64,000 nt of DNA from an uncultured Bacteroidales bacterium (lineage in GTDB: Bacteria > Bacteroidota > Bacteroidia > Bacteroidales > Bacteroidaceae). The stretch is from the NCBI GenBank assembly GCA_902801325.1, contig CADCHQ010000017.1:62001-126000 (forward strand), given 5' to 3'. Positions 25,277 through 31,420 of the stretch are shown here, piece by piece. The translations under genes were made by a program, and so were the position numbers. The notes under the pieces were generated by a model, which saw only the letters and a list, made by a program, of their open reading frames with translations, did no database searches and was not told the origin of the DNA. Each line of letters opens with the position of its first letter. The first letter of the stretch is position 1.

Positions 25277-27182
25277 AACTGTATGTTTTGCCGTAACGTA
25301 TCATCTGGTCAGCATACGCCTCGCCATACGTTATATTTATGTCCGTAATCTGTCCGTTTTCGTCACGAACAAGACTAAATTGCGGGTTTATGAAGCCCTT
25401 ATAAGGGGCAATTCCAAGCTTTTTATAACGCGATAACACCTCTTGGTGAAGCTCTGCATCGACCTTAACGCCGTATTGTTCCACCAAATCACGAGCCGCT
25501 TCATAGTCGCCTTCGCTCTTTATGCGTTGCACCTCAGCCAAAAGTTGACCTACATGAGTGCGAAGCTTCTCGTAATCGAGGATGCGAAGATAGGTCTTTC
25601 CGTCAATGACCTCGAGTTGCATGGCTTCTGGAGCATGATGGAGCAACCAATGGGCAATGAGCGAACGATTGCGCATGTGTGCTTCCTCAATCTGACGACC
25701 CGGTTCGATGCGCACCAACTGGGTAAACAGGCCATTCATCAAGTAAGTGTAATACTGCCCTTTATAGGCTTCCGCATTAGGCGTGAGACCGAACTCTACG
25801 AGTTTGGCGTCTGGGATGTAATAGAGAGCAAAGAGGTCGGCGCGAGCCTCCTCGATAGTGCTTCCGTAGGCTTTCAGAGCGTCGGCATCTACTCCAGACT
25901 TCATACATCCACTCCCGTGCCCTAGGCATTCATGGAGGTCGGTATGCAAGTCATCAAGATCCATTGTCCATTTACTCTTGACCATTGACAGGGATTCTGG
26001 CAGAACAAATTCCTCGTAAAAGCCACTGCCCTTAGCAACTTCATTATAGGCCTTCGTAAGATTGCCCAGCGTCACGCTCTTGCTACCATGTTCCTGACGC
26101 ACCCAATTGCTGTTGGGCAAGTTGATGCCTATGGCACTACTGGGATACAAGTCGCCACCTAGCATTGCCGCCTCTACTACCCTTGCGTCAATGCCTCGAC
26201 ACTCGATTTTCTTGAACTCTGGAGACACTGGTGAATGGTCCTCGAACCACTGGGCATTCCGACTCAGTTTCTCGCTTCTGCTCGTGGCGTCGGCATCCTT
26301 GATGTTGACGTAGCCTTCCCACGATGCTTTCAGACCAAGCGGATCGCCATAGACTTCCGTGAATCCGTTTGTAAAATCGATGGTGCCTTCCAACTGTCGC
26401 ACCCAAAGAATGGTATATTCATCGAAGGTGGACAAGTCGCCAGTCTCGTAAAAGCGAATCAGGGTTTCTATGACCTCATGCTGTTGTTCGTTCTCGGTCA
26501 CTTCCTGTGCCTTTCGCAACCATCCTACAATCTTCCGAATCGTAGCACCATACATGCCATCAGACCTCCAGACACGTTCCACCAACCTACCGCTGTCGTC
26601 CTTCTCGAGACGACTATTCATGCCATACATCACAGGGTGCGGGTCGTCCTCTTTTTTCATCTGTACATAGAAGGCTTCTGCCTCTTCCTGAGTAATGTCA
26701 GGCGCATAATAATTGCATGAAGATGTCTGCAAGAGGTCGACACCTTCGTCCTGATTGACTCGCTTGGGAAGAAAGTTTGGGTCGAAGATAACACGAAGTA
26801 ATTCCTCGTCGACAGGATAATCCACATCGACCAAAGCATCCCTAAAGAACTGTTCACTAAAGTCGGGACGGAACTTCTCACAACCATAGTGGTGGTGAAT
26901 GCCGTTGGAGAACCACACGCGCTTGAGATAGACCTCGAAGCGTCGGAATTCATCGCTTTCCCTATCGCCACTATAGCGCAAATAAACGGCTTCCAGCATG
27001 CGACGAATGGGAAGGTTGAAACGACAATTCTGATGCCATAGGATGTCGCGCCCCGACAAAGCAGCCTCGCTCAGGTAATAGACATACAACTTCTGCCTGA
27101 GTGACAACCGTTCGAAGCCCTCAACCCGATAGCGCAACATCTGAATGTCGGCAAAGCGCTCTCCAACGTACGAAAAACTCAT
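25266..27182 (-). CDS. Dipeptidyl peptidase III (zinc metallopeptidase, family M49)
   Basis: 638 residues. The M49 zinc motif HECLGH (417-422) and the second motif STIEEARADLFALYY, with Glu445 as third zinc ligand, are intact; HECLGH rather than HELLGH is the Bacteroides form. It removes dipeptides from N-termini of short peptides. No signal peptide is seen, so it is probably cytoplasmic. Its start overlaps the end of the AraC-type regulator by 4 bases (ATGA type), which strongly suggests translational coupling and regulation by that protein. Confidence 0.92.
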   Translation of the reverse strand: MSFSYVGERFADIQMLRYRVEGFERLSLRQKLYVYYLSEAALSGRDILWHQNCRFNLPIRRMLEAVYLRYSGDRESDEFRRFEVYLKRVWFSNGIHHHYGCEKFRPDFSEQFFRDALVDVDYPVDEELLRVIFDPNFLPKRVNQDEGVDLLQTSSCNYYAPDITQEEAEAFYVQMKKEDDPHPVMYGMNSRLEKDDSGRLVERVWRSDGMYGATIRKIVGWLRKAQEVTENEQQHEVIETLIRFYETGDLSTFDEYTILWVRQLEGTIDFTNGFTEVYGDPLGLKASWEGYVNIKDADATSRSEKLSRNAQWFEDHSPVSPEFKKIECRGIDARVVEAAMLGGDLYPSSAIGINLPNSNWVRQEHGSKSVTLGNLTKAYNEVAKGSGFYEEFVLPESLSMVKSKWTMDLDDLHTDLHECLGHGSGCMKSGVDADALKAYGSTIEEARADLFALYYIPDAKLVEFGLTPNAEAYKGQYYTYLMNGLFTQLVRIEPGRQIEEAHMRNRSLIAHWLLHHAPEAMQLEVIDGKTYLRILDYEKLRTHVGQLLAEVQRIKSEGDYEAARDLVEQYGVKVDAELHQEVLSRYKKLGIAPYKGFINPQFSLVRDENGQITDINITYGEAYADQMIRYGKTYSYEC

Positions 27183-27607
27183 TTCTTCCCTAATTTTTCT
27201 TGTTGTTGTACACGATATTCACGTGGGGTAATGCCCTTTATGCGATAGAAAGCTGCATAGAAGGACTGGCGGTTGGAAAAACCCACGAGGTGTGCAATCT
27301 CTCCGATGGAGCATTCGGCATAGCGATGGTCGATGAGCATATACAAAGCCTCGCTAATGCGATATTCGTTCACCAACTCAGAATAGTTCTTCTGGAAACG
27401 CAGGTTTACCACCGCACTCACATATCGGCTGTTGGTCCCCAACTCTTTGGCCAGTTTCTGTGCCGAATAGTCCGGGTCACGATACTTCTTCTCTACCAAG
27501 AGCTTGTGAAGAATCTTTTCATAGAGGGCGTCGGTAAGTTCAGGGCGCAACAGCATTCGGTACGCCGCATCTCGCTCCTTTTTCTCTGTAATGTTATACT
27601 TTGGCAT
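27179..27607 (-). CDS. AraC-family transcriptional regulator (HTH domain only)
   Basis: 142 residues from MPKYNITEKKERD; the frame is open 39 codons further, but that part crosses the promoter. The C-terminal two-thirds is an AraC DNA-binding domain: YSAQKLAKELGTNSRYVSAVVN (first HTH) and SIGEIAHLVGFSNRQSFYAAFYRIKGITPREYR (second HTH and signature, written here in family order). There is no N-terminal effector domain, only ~40 helical residues, as in short stand-alone AraC types. It is the first gene of the operon with DPP III and the AlkD-like protein. Confidence 0.85.
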   Translation of the reverse strand: MPKYNITEKKERDAAYRMLLRPELTDALYEKILHKLLVEKKYRDPDYSAQKLAKELGTNSRYVSAVVNLRFQKNYSELVNEYRISEALYMLIDHRYAECSIGEIAHLVGFSNRQSFYAAFYRIKGITPREYRVQQQEKLGKK

Positions 27608-27628
27608 GATCCAAGGATTTTCTCTTTG

Positions 27629-27660
27629 CAAATGTAAACATTTTTTTCGAAAGAAGCAAA
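27629..27660 (-). promoter_or_regulatory. Promoter of the araC-type/DPP III/alkD-like operon
   Basis: TACATTTG (27629-27636) and TTTG (27657-27660) on the minus strand with 20 bp between them; this supports the start at 27607. Confidence 0.65.
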
Positions 27661-27793
27661 TCTTTTGTGTCAATTTATTTCGGAAAACGAAGAAAGGTAC
27701 AAGCTGTTGGCTAACATTTGACATTTGAATTTGGTGGGGAGGTTCTGTTATTTTCTTCCATACTTTTCTATGAAATGAGAAAAAATGATTACA

Positions 27794-27825
27794 TTTGTAG
27801 CATCAATGGTGTTGCAATACCTTTG
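27794..27825 (+). promoter_or_regulatory. Promoter of the DUF697 membrane protein gene
   Basis: TTTG (27794-27797), 20 bp, TACCTTTG (27818-27825), 18 bases before the start codon. Confidence 0.65.
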
Positions 27826-27842
27826 TTTCAAATCGTTGTACT

Positions 27843-29027
27843 ATGAAGAAGATACTCCTGTTCACCGTCATTCTGTTTGTGCTGTTCACGCTTATTGTCA
27901 TCGTGGGGAACGTCATCGTTATTGGTGAGAAGATCACCGCTGTCGCGGGTGTACCTTGGTTCGAGTACGCATTCTATATCATACTTCTCATCGTGGTGGG
28001 GTGGCTTCTCTACGTGGCTCTGTTCCAACCCTTAATTGCTATTCACTTCGCACCAGAGTTCCCTGTGCTGGCAATGGAGGACCAAGAGGAAGGCATCGAC
28101 GACCTGACGTATCGCAACCGCCTTACAGCCTTCGCTCGCAAACTGAGCGACAACTGCTACTACCTGCCTGCCGAACAACGTCAGGAACACCAACAGCAGT
28201 TGCTGTCCCAACTCCGGCAGGCTACCGACACCGATGCAGTGAAGTCATTGCTGAACGAGGAACTCAAGCAACGTTATGGCAAAGTTGACAAGCACATCAT
28301 CAGTTACGGCACAAAGGTGTTCATCATTACCGCCGTTTCGTCGAGCAACCGCCTCGACACACTCGCCACACTAGGACTCAACTACCGAATGGTGGCCGAC
28401 ATTGTGCGTGCTTCGGGTTTCCGCCCCAACCATCTGCAACTGGTTAAAATCTATTACTACGTCATCAGTTCAGCCTTCCTCAGTTACTTCTTCCAAAGCG
28501 CGACAGACTCGGCCGATGACCTTCTCGACGGCATAACTGATGCTGAAATCGACACTTTGGACGTGAATGTTGCCGACATGGAGATTCCCGATGTCGACGC
28601 CTCGAACATCGACTTCACCCAGTACGTCAAGAATCTGAACCTGCCAGGAATCCCCATCGCCCCGCTGGCCGACGGACTTGCCAATGCCGTGATGACCGTT
28701 GCCATAGGCTACATCACCAAGCACTACCTGCAGAAGGGTTCAAAGGAACTGAAGGGGGCCAAGGGACGCCGCGTGAAACTGAAAGCCAAGATGAAAGCCC
28801 TAGGTCAAGTGCCCACCCTACTGGTGGAGATACCCAAGCAGATGGGCAACACGGGATTGTCATGGGCAATGAAAGGCTTCGAGAAAGCCTACGGCAAGAT
28901 GGCAGGACACTCCGACACTTCCACTTCCGCCGACCCTCTGGACGACATCGACGCCATCACACCCGAGGAAGTTCTCCCCACCGAGAAGAAATCCCGCAAA
29001 AAGGGCATCTTTGGCTTCTGGAGTTAA
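27843..29027 (+). CDS. DUF697/YcjF-like membrane protein
   Basis: 394 residues. Two N-terminal membrane helices (about 3-26 and 42-66), then a cytoplasmic helical region, then AVSSSNRLDTLATLGLNYRMVADIVRASGF (~180-210), which matches the DUF697 core found in YcjF and some GTPase-linked membrane proteins. A second hydrophobic stretch is seen near 220-232 and around 290-305. The C-terminus is basic then acidic. Function unknown; DUF697 proteins often accompany stress or GTPase systems. No partner GTPase is adjacent here. Confidence 0.65.
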   Translation: MKKILLFTVILFVLFTLIVIVGNVIVIGEKITAVAGVPWFEYAFYIILLIVVGWLLYVALFQPLIAIHFAPEFPVLAMEDQEEGIDDLTYRNRLTAFARKLSDNCYYLPAEQRQEHQQQLLSQLRQATDTDAVKSLLNEELKQRYGKVDKHIISYGTKVFIITAVSSSNRLDTLATLGLNYRMVADIVRASGFRPNHLQLVKIYYYVISSAFLSYFFQSATDSADDLLDGITDAEIDTLDVNVADMEIPDVDASNIDFTQYVKNLNLPGIPIAPLADGLANAVMTVAIGYITKHYLQKGSKELKGAKGRRVKLKAKMKALGQVPTLLVEIPKQMGNTGLSWAMKGFEKAYGKMAGHSDTSTSADPLDDIDAITPEEVLPTEKKSRKKGIFGFWS

Positions 29028-29045
29028 AAGTGAGGAATGAAAAAC

Positions 29046-29090
29046 ATCGAGGCAAATCCAAAATTGGTTTCGCCTCGATTGTTATTATTT
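29046..29090 (+). terminator. Terminator of the DUF697 gene
   Basis: ATCGAGGC ... GCCTCGAT (29046-29053 / 29072-29079) extended by CCAA/TTGG inside, followed by TTGTTATTATTT. Confidence 0.75.
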
Positions 29091-29190
29091 ATTCGCTTGC
29101 CATTTTTACCTATATTTGAGCCAGCAGTTTAATATATATTTCGCCCACAAATGTACAAAAGAAAAACATAAAGCGCAAAACAAAACGCAA

Positions 29191-29227
29191 AAATCCCCCG
29201 ACTCTCAATTGAAAGTCGGGGAGATTT
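29191..29227 (-). terminator. Terminator of the HU-smalltalk operon
   Basis: A long palindrome with CCCCGACT ... AGTCGGGG arms around CAATTG and AAATC/GATTT ends. On the minus strand it is followed by TTTTTG. It marks the left edge of the accessory island. Confidence 0.75.
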
Positions 29228-29239
29228 GTAAAGAGAGGA

Positions 29240-29317
29240 TTAGAGGTTCACCGTGTAGCAGGCTGAAACGCCAGCGGCGGCACTAAGAGCGGCAATCAAT
29301 GCCGTTAGAGGACTCAC
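29240..29317 (-). pseudogene. Second smalltalk gene, N-terminus replaced by a family A repeat
   Basis: The frame codes LTALIAALSAAAGVSACY, nearly identical to the C-terminal half of the complete smalltalk peptide 40 bases upstream, and then TVNL and a stop. The N-terminal basic part is missing; the CCCCCTCC/GGAGGGGG repeat (29313-29349) occupies its place. A GTG at 29315-29317 could start a 25-aa product, so it is either a remnant or a shortened functional peptide. Tandem smalltalk genes behind an HU gene are usual in this family, which argues that a full second copy once existed. Confidence 0.55.
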
Positions 29318-29349
29318 CCCCCTTACCCCCTCCCTGTTAAGGAGGGGGA
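29313..29349. repeat. GC-rich palindromic repeat, family A
   Basis: CCCCCTCC (29326-29333) and GGAGGGGG (29341-29348) around CTGTTAA, with a left ACCCCCCTTA arm, between the two smalltalk copies. Confidence 0.7.
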
Positions 29350-29353
29350 GCAG

Positions 29354-29461
29354 TTAGTTGCAGCATGCACTTACACCAGCGGCGGTGGTCAGTGCGGCAA
29401 TGAGAGCCGTCAATAGTTTCCAAAGGAACTTGAAGAGTTCCCGCTTACGTTCTTGTTTCAT
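29354..29461 (-). CDS. Smalltalk-type small membrane peptide
   Basis: 35 residues: a basic N-terminus (MKQERKRELFKFLWKLL) followed by the hydrophobic TALIAALTTAAGVSACCN. This matches the Bacteroidales 'smalltalk' family (about 32-35 aa, basic head, one hydrophobic segment ending in a Cys-containing tail), which occurs next to HU-related DNA-binding proteins, as here. Function unknown. The Ala/Gly/Cys end resembles a lipobox, so lipid attachment is possible but unproven. It lies 220 bases downstream of the HU-like gene on the same strand. Confidence 0.8.
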   Translation of the reverse strand: MKQERKRELFKFLWKLLTALIAALTTAAGVSACCN

Positions 29462-29488
29462 ACGAGTAAAATTTTTGATTAAAATTTT

Positions 29489-29542
29489 AGGAGTTAAAAG
29501 GGAGTTAAAGGGGAGTTATTCTCACTTCGTTCGAGGGAGTTA
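29489..29542. repeat. GGGGAGTTA tandem repeat
   Basis: GGAGTTAAAA, GGGAGTTAAA, GGGGAGTTAT, then a CTCACTTCGTTCGAG hairpin, then GGAGTTAAAG. Same unit and order as at 3941-3998. Confidence 0.65.
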
Positions 29543-29633
29543 AAGTGACGATACATTTGACATTGAGACTGTGTCTTTAGACATCCCATCGGAAATCGGT
29601 TTTATTTGTTTTTCTTTGTTGTTTAGTTATTTA

Positions 29634-29680
29634 GTGGTCCCTCCCTAAAAGGGAGGGACCGAGGGAGAGTCCGGGGCTTC
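29634..29680. repeat. GC-rich palindromic repeat, family A
   Basis: GGTCCCTCCCT-AAA-AGGGAGGGACC (29636-29660), a perfect 11-bp inverted repeat, followed by the frequent family right flank GAGGGAGAGTCCGGGG. It begins 3 bases past the HU-like stop codon. Confidence 0.8.
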
Positions 29681-29682
29681 CG

Positions 29683-30225
29683 TTAGGGCGTAACATCGCC
29701 AGGGTCTCCTGAGCCAGAGCCGCCGCCCGAGCCAGAGGGCGTAATGTCCTGAGTCGTTTCGCCAGCGGTCACGCGAGCCTTTTCTTCCTTCTTCGCCTGC
29801 ATCTGAGCGGCACGAGAGCCAACGTACTCGAACTCCGTGTTCGTGTTCAGCTGGTGGATCATCTCAGCGTCAGGGTTGAAGGTCACACGCACGCCGGTGA
29901 TGTTGGCGGCAGAGAACTCCTCGTCCATGTCAGCGCCCGAGCAACGGAGGCTGATGCCGAACTTGCCGAGGCCGTTGAGCAGTACGCCGTAACCGCCCTG
30001 CAGACACTCCACGATGCACTCCACTGCGTCCTGCAGCACACCGTAGATGGTGCCCTTTGAGAAGCTGGAGCCGTGCTCCTTGATGTGCTTTGCCAGGAGG
30101 TCGAGGTCGATGGTTTCGCGTTCCTGTCGGAATGCCACAATTTCCTTTTCACTGTCCTTCTCCGAAGGATTCTTCAATCGCAATCCCAAGCTGTAGGGGA
30201 TTGCTCCGATAATTCGATTTGCCAT
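29683..30225 (-). CDS. HU-related DNA-binding protein (Bacteroidales HU-rel family)
   Basis: 180 residues. Residues ~25-130 follow the HU/IHF fold: IDLDLLAKHIKEHGSSFSKG, then TIYGVLQDAVECIVECLQGGYGVLLNGLGKFGISL and a beta arm region. The C-terminal ~50 residues are a Glu/Lys helix and a Gly/Ser-rich tail (GSGGGSGSGDPGD) not found in ordinary HU. This longer type occurs in Bacteroidales with smalltalk genes and phage-like cassettes. A role in architecture of element DNA is likely but not shown. It is divergent from the DUF4248 gene with a 375-base control region between. Confidence 0.85.
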   Translation of the reverse strand: MANRIIGAIPYSLGLRLKNPSEKDSEKEIVAFRQERETIDLDLLAKHIKEHGSSFSKGTIYGVLQDAVECIVECLQGGYGVLLNGLGKFGISLRCSGADMDEEFSAANITGVRVTFNPDAEMIHQLNTNTEFEYVGSRAAQMQAKKEEKARVTAGETTQDITPSGSGGGSGSGDPGDVTP

Positions 30226-30362
30226 AATTTTAAAGTTTTAAGGGTTAAACAGTCTTTTAAGTCGTTCTTTTGTGTCTCGGAATTGAGCCTTAGGTCTTCC
30301 GGATTTGTACCTATAGTTCGGCGCGCCTCGAACAAGGGTTCAACATGCACTTTAACACAATA

Positions 30363-30370
30363 CAAAGATA
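30363..30370 (-). promoter_or_regulatory. -7 element of the HU-like gene
   Basis: TATCTTTG on the minus strand, about 140 bases before the start codon. Confidence 0.5.
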
Positions 30371-30390
30371 CAAAACACATTTGACGCCGG

Positions 30391-30430
30391 GTGCGTTATG
30401 GTGCGTTATAGTCTGTTATGGTGCGTTATA
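30391..30430. repeat. Four 10-bp direct repeats GTGCGTTATG
   Basis: GTGCGTTATG, GTGCGTTATA, GTCTGTTATG, GTGCGTTATA with an exact one-turn period. They occupy about -30 to -70 of the HU promoter, a typical activator or repressor position. Confidence 0.75.
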
Positions 30431-30490
30431 TATGAAATTTTTTTCGACTTTGCCCTTTTAGGGCGAAAATAAGAGGCATCTCGGCATAAA

Positions 30491-30508
30491 AAACAAACTT
30501 GTTTGTTT
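30491..30508. promoter_or_regulatory. Palindromic operator candidate before DUF4248
   Basis: AAACAAAC-TT-GTTTGTTT, perfect 8-bp arms, overlapping the -33 TTTG of the plus-strand promoter (30507-30510). Confidence 0.55.
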
Positions 30509-30537
30509 TGTTCTGCGCTCGATTTTCATTATCTTTG
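30507..30537 (+). promoter_or_regulatory. Promoter of the DUF4248 gene
   Basis: TTTG (30507-30510), 19 bp, TATCTTTG (30530-30537). Confidence 0.7.
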
Positions 30538-30600
30538 TATTATAGAACTAAAGGACACGATTTTATGGCTTTATGAACTCTAAAACGTCAAAAGCAAACT

Positions 30601-30798
30601 ATGGAAAACTTGAAAAGCTACGGAAGGACGGAACTGGCACAAATTTATTTTCCGAACTATGTCGACAGGGCCGCATGGAGGAAATTGCGCGGATGGTTCA
30701 GTATCAATCCCCGCCTTTCCCCTCTGCTCCAACAAAGCAGGCGAACATTTACGCCTGCTGAAGTTAAGTTGATTTTTAGCGAGTTGGGGGAGCCTTAA
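30601..30798 (+). CDS. DUF4248 protein
   Basis: 65 residues. YGRTELAQIYFPNY, AAWRKLRGWFSINPRL and FTPAEVKLIFSELGEP match the DUF4248 pattern (S.GR.eLA..Y.P..s...A.r.L..Wi...p.L...L......r.fTp.qv.li...lG.P), a short helical, probably DNA-binding, Bacteroidales family found with VirE/primase genes and HU-smalltalk pairs. A second frame starting at 30573 overlaps it but has no family similarity. A terminator follows immediately, so it is a single-gene transcript. Confidence 0.8.
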   Translation: MENLKSYGRTELAQIYFPNYVDRAAWRKLRGWFSINPRLSPLLQQSRRTFTPAEVKLIFSELGEP

Positions 30799-30816
30799 AA
30801 GGCTCTCCCTTTTTTT
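30786..30816 (+). terminator. Terminator of the DUF4248 gene
   Basis: GGGGGAGCC-TTAAAA-GGCTCTCCC hairpin with one G-U pair, followed by seven T; it overlaps the last codons of the gene. Confidence 0.85.
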
Positions 30817-30826
30817 CTTCATTCAA

Positions 30827-30854
30827 ATGCGGCATGCGGCATGCGGCATGCGGC
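30827..30854. repeat. Four tandem ATGCGGC units (left)
   Basis: Exact 7-bp repeats; inverted copies lie at 31022-31049. Confidence 0.85.
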
Positions 30855-30899
30855 ATTTGATGTTTTTGCATTTTTGAGATGGAACTAGAGAATGGAAAG

Positions 30900-30936
30900 T
30901 TATTATAATATATAATATTATTATATATTATAATAA
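30900..30936. repeat. A/T-only 17-bp perfect inverted repeat
   Basis: TTATTATAATATATAAT and its exact complement around ATT. It would extrude readily as a cruciform. Confidence 0.85.
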
Positions 30937-31021
30937 AAATTTAATAATAATAAATTATAGTATTTAGTATTAAATAATTTACAATTTGTAATCCTTTATC
31001 AAACATGTTAAAACCCTGAAT

Positions 31022-31049
31022 GCCGCATGCCGCATGCCGCATGCCGCAA
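31022..31049. repeat. Four tandem GCCGCAT units (right, inverted)
   Basis: Inverted counterpart of 30827-30854. Confidence 0.85.
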
Positions 31050-31110
31050 ACTATCCCCTTCTCTATAAATATTACGCCCTCGTATAGGCGCGTGTATGCA
31101 AAATTATTTG

Positions 31111-31118
31111 TATATTTG
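31111..31118 (+). promoter_or_regulatory. Probable -7 element for the methyltransferase cluster
   Basis: TATATTTG, 30 bases before the start of the 86-aa gene. The -33 element is unclear. Confidence 0.45.
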
Positions 31119-31148
31119 TGGGCGAAATCATTAAACACTAGGAAGATT

Positions 31149-31409
31149 ATGAATACGCATGAGAAGCATTTAGAAGACTTTAAGAAGTCAATGGCCGAGA
31201 AAAGTGTGGAAGCCCTGATAGAGGATTTCAACAGAGAGGTAGGTTCAAACGCATGGGTCTCCATGCGAGCATACCACGACTTTGCCCTCATCGAAACCCT
31301 CATAGCCAAGGGCATCGATGTCTCTGCCATTTATGATGGCAAGTCCATCTCCTTTGCCCGCCACATTTCCCTTAATGAAGACAAGTCAAGAGTTGTTTGC
31401 GTAGATTAA
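31149..31409 (+). CDS. 86-aa hypothetical protein preceding the methyltransferase
   Basis: Starts MNTHEKHLEDFKKSMAEKS. The frame is open 43 codons further upstream, but that part runs through the GCCGCAT repeats and the promoter. The body is helical and acidic/basic mixed, followed by AYHDFALIETLIAKGIDV and YDGKSISFARHISLNED. No signal, membrane segment or known motif is recognised. The stop lies 11 bases before the methyltransferase start, so it is coupled to it. It may be a small regulator or inhibitor of the restriction-type enzyme; this is inference from position only. Confidence 0.65.
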   Translation: MNTHEKHLEDFKKSMAEKSVEALIEDFNREVGSNAWVSMRAYHDFALIETLIAKGIDVSAIYDGKSISFARHISLNEDKSRVVCVD

Positions 31410-31420
31410 ACTTACTATTT

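Larger units (their letters stand above)
30226..30600. promoter_or_regulatory. Divergent control region between the HU-like and DUF4248 genes
   Basis: 375 bases containing a minus-strand TATCTTTG (30363-30370), four exact-period 10-bp repeats (30391-30430) starting at about the -33 position of that promoter, an inverted repeat AAACAAAC-TT-GTTTGTTT (30491-30508), and a plus-strand promoter whose TTTG overlaps the end of that inverted repeat. The layout resembles a phage-type divergent switch. Confidence 0.55.
30817..31148. other. AT-rich segment bounded by inverted ATGCGGC repeats
   Basis: Four ATGCGGC units (30827-30854) and, inverted, four GCCGCAT units (31022-31049; the last ends CAA) flank 167 bp that is almost pure A/T between 30899 and 30985. 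It contains a perfect 17-bp palindrome of A/T only (30900-30936, 3-base loop). Iterons plus an AT-rich melting region recall a replication origin; a cruciform or MITE-like element is the alternative. No coding frame is credible. Confidence 0.55.

Noticed and set aside
30573..30761. 62-codon plus-strand frame overlapping DUF4248
   Set aside because: No family similarity, and it is out of frame with the DUF4248 gene, whose conserved pattern starts at 30601.
30827..31049. Possible CRISPR array from the ATGCGGC repeats
   Set aside because: The units are contiguous 7-mers without unique spacers, the two blocks are inverted relative to each other, and no cas gene is present in the window.
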